A stretch of 64,000 nucleotides of DNA, taken from contig NZ_NHRJ02000005.1 of NCBI RefSeq assembly GCF_002220865.2, forward strand, positions 173,738 to 237,737. Reading direction: 5' to 3'. The translations under genes were made by a program, and so were the position numbers. The notes beneath the pieces were generated by a model, which did no database searches, was not told the origin of the DNA, and saw only the letters and a program-made list of their open reading frames with translations. The stretch comes from Paenibacillus xerothermodurans. GTDB lineage: Bacteria; Bacillota; Bacilli; Paenibacillales; NBRC-103111. Shown one piece after another: positions 59,781 to 64,000 of the stretch (position 1 is its first letter; each line of letters begins with the position of its first letter).

Positions 59781-60532
59781 CGGTTCATCCACCCTCCGTC
59801 TACGCATAATACATGACCGTTCATGTAGTCTGACGCAGCCGAAGCCAGGAAAATAGCCGCTCCCTGAAGATCCTCGGTAGTGCCCCAACGGCCGGCCGGA
59901 ATTCGCGCCAAAATTTGCGAGCTTCGCTCCGGATCTGCGCGCAGTGCCTGTGTGTTGTCCGTAGCCATGTAACCCGGTGCGATTGCATTGACTTGCACGC
60001 CTTTGCTCGCCCATTCGTTGGCTAGCGCCTTCGTGATCCCTGCCACTGCATGCTTCGAAGCTGTGTACCCCGGCACATTGATACCGCCTTGAAAGCTTAA
60101 CATTGACGCGATATTAATAATTTTGCCGTGCCCCTGCTTTATCATCTCGCGGCCAGCCAACTGGCACAGGAAAAATGTAGAATTCATATTCAAATTTACC
60201 ACATCATGCCAATCCTTAGCAGAGTGCTCTGCCGCCGGAGTCCGACGAATAATGCCAGCGTTATTGACTAAAATATCAATTTTACCAAAAGCAGACAGCG
60301 CTTCATTAATCACACGCGGCAGTTCCTGCTCATCCGATAAATTTGCTACGATTGTATGTACCTCGCGGCCCAACGCCTCAATTTGATTCTGTGTCTCACG
60401 GCTGCGATCGTTGCTTGTTACCACTGCTATATCCGCACCAGCCTTAGCCAGGCCTAGAGATATACCTCCGCCGAGACCTACCGCGCCTCCTGTTACGATT
60501 GCAACCTTTCCCGTTAAGTCAAAAAAGTTCAT
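59777..60532 (-). CDS. kduD: 2-dehydro-3-deoxy-D-gluconate 5-dehydrogenase-like SDR
   Basis: 251 aa from ATG 60532. TGGAVGLGGGISLGLAKAG cofactor site, NNAGI, catalytic YTASKHAVAG, and C-terminal LCVDGGWMNR. Family members reduce 5-keto-4-deoxyuronate-derived ketosugars to KDG in pectin or uronan breakdown. First gene of kduD-kdgK-eda. SD is G-rich (GGGGCGGGGA). Confidence 0.88.
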   Translation of the reverse strand: MNFFDLTGKVAIVTGGAVGLGGGISLGLAKAGADIAVVTSNDRSRETQNQIEALGREVHTIVANLSDEQELPRVINEALSAFGKIDILVNNAGIIRRTPAAEHSAKDWHDVVNLNMNSTFFLCQLAGREMIKQGHGKIINIASMLSFQGGINVPGYTASKHAVAGITKALANEWASKGVQVNAIAPGYMATDNTQALRADPERSSQILARIPAGRWGTTEDLQGAAIFLASAASDYMNGHVLCVDGGWMNR

Positions 60533-60580
60533 CTGTCCCCGCCCCCATTCAGCCAATATAAACCGTTTTCTTTTCCGCGA

Positions 60581-60594
60581 TGTAAACGCTATCC
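60581..60594 (-). promoter_or_regulatory. Cre-like or LacI-family operator upstream of kduD
   Basis: Minus strand GGATAGCGTTTACA, one base off the degenerate cre consensus TGNNANCGNTNNCA, about 50 bp before the kduD start. A TATAAT (minus, 60606-60611) lies just upstream. CcpA or a KdgR-type repressor could bind. Confidence 0.4.
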
Positions 60595-60711
60595 ACATCC
60601 CTTCTATTATAAATCAAGCTGTTCTAATCTTCTACACCACCCTAACAAAATCCCCAATACACCTAAAATATTTATAAAGTTAAATACTAGCGGAGGCAGT
60701 GGAGAAAAAAG

Positions 60712-61704
60712 TTACCAAGCAGACAATTCTATCTCGAAGCCCATATCTTCTATCATTCGGTGATCCTCCTGTGCTTGCTGCCCCTCCGTTGTCAAATAAT
60801 CGCCGACAAAAATGGAATTAGCAGCATACAGCCCCAGAGGTTGTAAAAAGCCCAAGTTAAGCTCACGGCCCCCCGCGATACGAATTTCTTTGGATGGATT
60901 AATCAAGCGCATCAGGGCGACCACTTTGAGACATTTTCGCGGATTCAACTGTCTCTGGCTTTCCAGCGGCGTGCCGGCAATCGGATTCAAAAAGTTGACC
61001 GGTATGGAATCCGCGTCCAATTCCCGCAACGCATAAGCCATCTCCACTATTTCTTCATCAGTTTCGCCCATGCCTATGATGCATCCTGAACAAGGTGACA
61101 TTCCCGACTTTTTTGCCTTCGTGATCGTCGTTACACGGTCGTCATAGCTGTGGGTTGTCGTGATGTTAGCAAAGTTGCCTTTGCTCGTATTTAAATTGTG
61201 GTTGTATCGGTCCACCCCTGCCTGCTGCAGTAAAGCGGCCTGGTTGTCCGATAAAATACCCAAACATGCACATATCTTTAATGGCATCGTTGCTTTAATC
61301 TCTTTTACAGCGTCAACCACATGATCGAGTTCCTGCTCGGTTGGTCCTCGACCGCTCGCCACTATACAATACGTACCCGCCTTCCATTCCAGTGCTCGAC
61401 GCGCCCCGTCAACTAACGTCTCCCTGTCAAGCAGCGGATATTTGGGGATTGGTGCCTGTGAGATAATAGATTGCGAACAGTAGCCGCAGTCCTCAGGGCA
61501 TAACCCGCTTTTCGCGTTAACAATTAGATTCAGCTTTACCTTTTTACCAAAGTAATGCTTACGGACTTGAAACGCAGCATCCATGATAGCCAGCAATTCA
61601 TCGTCTTCAGCTTGAAGTATCTCCAAGCCTTCTTGCATGGACAAAACATCACCTCGCATCGACTTATCCGCCAACGCCAGCCAGACTCTTTGTACTTGTA
61701 TCAT
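60712..61704 (-). CDS. bioB: Biotin synthase
   Basis: 330 aa. Radical-SAM motif CPEDCGYCSQS with three Cys; later GCIIGMGET and NFLNPIAGTPLE typical of BioB. Inserts sulfur into dethiobiotin. SD AGAGGAG 10 nt before ATG. Other bio genes are not in the window. A BirA operator lies directly upstream. Confidence 0.97.
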   Translation of the reverse strand: MIQVQRVWLALADKSMRGDVLSMQEGLEILQAEDDELLAIMDAAFQVRKHYFGKKVKLNLIVNAKSGLCPEDCGYCSQSIISQAPIPKYPLLDRETLVDGARRALEWKAGTYCIVASGRGPTEQELDHVVDAVKEIKATMPLKICACLGILSDNQAALLQQAGVDRYNHNLNTSKGNFANITTTHSYDDRVTTITKAKKSGMSPCSGCIIGMGETDEEIVEMAYALRELDADSIPVNFLNPIAGTPLESQRQLNPRKCLKVVALMRLINPSKEIRIAGGRELNLGFLQPLGLYAANSIFVGDYLTTEGQQAQEDHRMIEDMGFEIELSAW

Positions 61705-61737
61705 CTCGCTTTTGCTCCTCTGCTGAACTTAAATTAA

Positions 61738-61771
61738 TTGTCAACCAATCTACGAAGCTTTAGGTTGACAT
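61738..61771 (-). promoter_or_regulatory. BirA operator of bioB
   Basis: TTGTCAACC-N16-GGTTGACAT, matching the BirA dyad (TTGTAAACC-N14-16-GGTTTACAA), about 35 bp before the bioB start. Predicts biotin-dependent repression. Confidence 0.9.
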
Positions 61772-62252
61772 TTGTTCAACCCGTATTTTACTATATTTTT
61801 CCTCTATGTGACAAACCTACGGGAATCACGTGTGTGGATCTCAGGGGAAGCAGCGACTGCACGATCGACCTCACGCGTATGGCACGACTGCACCATAGAT
61901 CTGACGTATATGGCAGGACTGCACCATAGATCTGACGTGTATGGCACGGTGCACCATCGATCTCACGTGTATGGCACGACTGCCCCATAGATCTCACGTG
62001 TATGGCACGACTGCCCCATAGATCTCACGCGTATGGATTGAGAGATCTCTCGTGTATGGTTCTCACCGCAAGAAAGTTGCCTGCAGGAGACATATCACGT
62101 GTATGAATCCCACGGCAAGGAACTGCCGGCAGGATAAAACTCACGTGTGCATCTCACAGCAAGGCGCACGCCTGTGGCACAGAAAATTACGTGTCAACAG
62201 CAACATACACCAGCAGGCAATACCAGGCAAAAGCAACACAGACAAATAAAAA
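61772..62252. other. Spacer between bioB and the tRNA array, mostly minisatellite
   Basis: Holds the 31-bp repeat (61863-62045) and further diverged TCACGTGTATG copies to about 62190. No gene seen. Confidence 0.6.
61863..62045. repeat. 31-bp minisatellite
   Basis: GATC-starting units at 61863, 61898, 61929, 61959, 61990 and 62021. The two best copies are identical (GATCTCACGTGTATGGCACG start). One unit is 30 bp. No spacers between units. Confidence 0.92.
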
Positions 62253-62283
62253 AAGCCTCCCGCGACATAATCACGAGAAGCTT
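62253..62283 (-). terminator. Terminator of the rRNA-tRNA operon
   Basis: Minus strand AAGCTTCTCGTG / CGCGGGAGGCTT stem with G-U pairs, then seven T. Confidence 0.88.
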
Positions 62284-62364
62284 AATATACGATGATGATT
62301 CCCTTAGCGAAAAAATAATTCCAAACCATTTGTTGTGGGAGTGCACTCAAAATTCAAATTAAAA

Positions 62365-62438
<74 letters not shown>

Positions 62439-62449
62439 ATAAAAAATGG

Positions 62450-62520
62450 AGCGGGTGATGGGAATCGAACCCACGCTACCAGCTTGGAAGGCTGGAGTTC
62501 TACCATTGAACTACACCCGC
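62450..62520 (-). tRNA. tRNA-Gly (TCC)
   Basis: GCGGGTG/CACCCGC acceptor stem, anticodon loop CTTCCAA, U discriminator. Confidence 0.97.
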
Positions 62521-62543
62521 TTACGTATGATTTAAAAAAATGG

Positions 62544-62617
62544 TCGGGACGACACGATTTGAACATGCGACCCCCTGGTCCCAAACCAGGTGCTCTACCA
62601 AGCTGAGCTACGTCCCG
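62544..62617 (-). tRNA. tRNA-Pro (TGG)
   Basis: CGGGACG/CGTCCCG acceptor stem, loop TTTGGGA. Confidence 0.97.
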
Positions 62618-62630
62618 ATGATGAATATGG

Positions 62631-62710
62631 TGCCGGTAGAGGGACTTGAACCCCCACGGTTTCCCTCACGATTTTGAGTCGCGCGCGTCTGCCAATTCCG
62701 CCATACCGGC
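62631..62710 (-). tRNA. tRNA-Leu (CAA)
   Basis: GCCGGTA/TACCGGC acceptor stem, loop CTCAAAA, long variable arm. Confidence 0.95.
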
Positions 62711-62722
62711 TTATGAAGTTGG

Positions 62723-62794
62723 AGCGGAAGACGGGAATCGAACCCGCGACCCTCGCCTTGGCAAGGCGATGCTCTACCGCTGAGCCACTTCCGC
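62723..62794 (-). tRNA. tRNA-Gly (GCC), copy 1
   Basis: GCGGAAG/CTTCCGC acceptor stem, loop TTGCCAA. Identical to the copy at 62876-62947. Confidence 0.97.
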
Positions 62795-62875
62795 AAATAC
62801 TTTGTACCTCATAAACACAAGTTATAGTTTACAATAAATTAATGTTGAATGCAACAACCAATTAATGTGAGTTGG

Positions 62876-62947
62876 AGCGGAAGACGGGAATCGAACCCGC
62901 GACCCTCGCCTTGGCAAGGCGATGCTCTACCGCTGAGCCACTTCCGC
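62876..62947 (-). tRNA. tRNA-Gly (GCC), copy 2
   Basis: Same sequence as copy 1, including GTTGGA flank, so a recent duplication or conversion. Confidence 0.97.
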
Positions 62948-62954
62948 AATCTAA

Positions 62955-63034
62955 TGCGCGTAGAGGGACTTGAACCCCCACGGTTTCCCGCTAGATCCTA
63001 AGTCTAGTGCGTCTGCCAATTCCGCCATACGCGC
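62955..63034 (-). tRNA. tRNA-Leu (TAG)
   Basis: GCGCGTA/TACGCGC acceptor stem, loop CTTAGGA, long variable arm. Confidence 0.96.
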
Positions 63035-63046
63035 GTTTCATTAAAG

Positions 63047-63119
63047 TGAGCCATGTAGGACTCGAACCTACGACACCCTGATTAAAAGTCAGGTGCTCTA
63101 CCAACTGAGCTAATGGCTC
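63047..63119 (-). tRNA. tRNA-Lys (TTT)
   Basis: GAGCCAT/ATGGCTC acceptor stem, loop CTTTTAA. Confidence 0.97.
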
Positions 63120-63129
63120 ATAAAAATGG

Positions 63130-63201
63130 CTGGGGATCTAGGATTCGAACCTAGGCATGACGGAGTCAAAGTCCGTTGCCTTACCGCTTGGCTAATCCCC
63201 A
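63130..63201 (-). tRNA. tRNA-Gln (TTG)
   Basis: TGGGGAT/ATCCCCA acceptor stem, loop CTTTGAC. Confidence 0.97.
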
Positions 63202-63216
63202 AGGGTTATAATATGG

Positions 63217-63287
63217 GGCGATCGATGGGACTTGAACCCACGAATGCTGGAGCCACAATCCAGTGCGTTAACTGAACTACAACGGCA
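63217..63287 (-). tRNA. tRNA-His (GTG), structurally degenerate
   Basis: Anticodon loop ATTGTGG and T-arm are normal and CCA is encoded. The acceptor stem GCCGTTG/CGATCGC has a C-C mismatch and two G-U pairs. The D-arm (TAGTTCAGTTAACGC) is about 3 nt short and lacks G18-G19. The extra 5' G(-1) of tRNA-His is replaced by T. May be non-functional. Confidence 0.75.
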
Positions 63288-63320
63288 GATACATCGCACA
63301 ACTTGTACAAACTATAATGG

Positions 63321-63394
63321 CGGAGCCGACGGGATTCGAACCCGCGGTCTCCTGCGTGACAGGCAGGCATGTTAGGCCTCTACACCACGGCTCC
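63321..63394 (-). tRNA. tRNA-Asp (GTC)
   Basis: GGAGCCG/CGGCTCC acceptor stem, loop CTGTCAC. Confidence 0.97.
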
Positions 63395-63428
63395 ACACTA
63401 CTCGAAGTATGAAAGCTTCGATAAATGT

Positions 63429-63505
<77 letters not shown>

Positions 63506-63520
63506 TCAATCGAAAGATTA

Positions 63521-63596
63521 TGGTGGGCGCTGACGGGATCGAACCGCCGACCCTCTGCTTGTAAGGCAGATGCTCTCCCAGCTGAGCTAAGCGCCC
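63521..63596 (-). tRNA. tRNA-Val (TAC)
   Basis: GGGCGCT/AGCGCCC acceptor stem, loop CTTACAA, CCA encoded. Confidence 0.97.
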
Positions 63597-63614
63597 ATAA
63601 CCTTAAGTAATTAT

Positions 63615-63689
63615 TGGTGACCCGTAGGGGATTCGAACCCCTGTTACCTCCGTGAAAGGGAGGTGTCTTAACCCCTTGACCAACGGGCC
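63615..63689 (-). tRNA. tRNA-Glu (TTC)
   Basis: GGCCCGT/ACGGGTC acceptor stem, loop CTTTCAC, CCA encoded. Confidence 0.97.
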
Positions 63690-63704
63690 ATGCATGTATA
63701 TTAG

Positions 63705-63796
63705 TGGCGGAGAGAGAGGGATTCGAACCCTCGAGACGCTTGTGACGCCTACACGATTTCCAATCGTGCTCCTTCGGCCAGCTCGGACACCTCTCC
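63705..63796 (-). tRNA. tRNA-Ser (GGA)
   Basis: GGAGAGG/CTCTCTCC acceptor end, loop TTGGAAA, long variable arm, CCA encoded. First tRNA after 5S. Confidence 0.96.
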
Positions 63797-63851
63797 GTGT
63801 ATCATGTTGAAGCCGAGTGGGCCATGTTACATCTATGGATTTAGTGCATAC

Positions 63852-63968
63852 GCTTGGCAACGTCCTACTCTCCCAAGACCCTGCGGTCTAAGTACCATCG
63901 GCGCTGGAGGGCTTAACGGTCGTGTTCGAGATGGGAACGCGTGGTTCCCCTCCGCCATCATCACCAAA
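63852..63968 (-). rRNA. rrf: 5S ribosomal RNA
   Basis: Minus strand begins TTTGGTGATGATGGCGGAGG, contains GGGAACCACGCGTTCCCATC and CGAACACG, and ends GGACGTTGCCAAGCG. Length about 117 nt. 23S would lie beyond the right edge. Bases 63969-64000 look like 23S-5S spacer. Confidence 0.96.
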
Positions 63969-64000
63969 CGTATTCAGTTGTTCAGGTTCCCGGATGGTGA

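Noticed and set aside
61863..62045. CRISPR array
   Set aside because: Units abut with no unique spacers and no cas genes are present; it is a minisatellite.

Overview
The window looks like chromosomal DNA of a Gram-positive, spore-forming member of the Bacillales, most like Paenibacillaceae. Support: an SLH-anchored surface protein beside an S-layer-type glycan locus, CIRCE-controlled groES-groEL, a ydiF/moaC/tatA/groESL neighbourhood like that of Bacillus subtilis, guaA-pbuG with a guanine riboswitch, a YteA-type protein, strong Shine-Dalgarno sequences with many TTG/GTG starts, and a 5S-plus-15-tRNA block. No phage, insertion sequence or CRISPR array was seen.

Layout. 1-15.6 kb is a cell-surface glycan locus: a leftward operon (manC, gmd, rmd, Wzm/Wzt exporter, coiled-coil methyltransferase, truncated glycosyltransferase) makes GDP-D-rhamnose and exports a capped polymer. 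A rightward set (polyprenyl-phosphate sugar transferase, two GT4 enzymes, Wzy/WaaL-type ligase) leads into an SLH-domain protein that is the likely acceptor. 16.3-25.5 kb holds housekeeping genes: groEL-groES, tatA, molybdenum cofactor genes, a folate cyclo-ligase, a secreted nuclease-fold protein and an ABC-F ATPase. 25.7-32.6 kb holds a large membrane protein of unknown function, a dense DnaA-box cluster, a deletion remnant of leuA behind a T-box-like leader, pbuG with its guanine riboswitch, and guaA.

32.8-46 kb holds a MoxR-DUF58-transglutaminase trio, a polysaccharide deacetylase, and a five-gene operon (PHP-domain lipoprotein, HupE/UreJ-like protein, LolD/MacB-type ABC transporter, lipoprotein). 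The permease of that operon carries five 27-residue His-rich repeats, so a metal-handling role is likely. 46-57.3 kb holds a peroxiredoxin, a three-gene ABC-2 exporter, an LCP protein with a long Ser/Thr/Gly tail, a frameshifted phzF, hemL, a YteA-like regulator and a YihY membrane protein. 57.9-61.7 kb holds kduD-kdgK-eda, which converts pectin- or uronate-derived ketosugars to pyruvate and glyceraldehyde-3-phosphate, and BirA-controlled bioB. From 62.3 kb a tRNA array runs leftward from a 5S gene at the right edge, the end of an rRNA operon.

Two themes cross the window. One is tandem repeats in coding and non-coding DNA (His-rich permease repeats, a transglutaminase insert, a 31-bp minisatellite, 80-bp copies of the eda end). 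The other is small-scale decay (leuA deletion, phzF frameshift, tRNA-His lacking conserved positions). Homology statements come from recognising motifs by eye; no database search was run.
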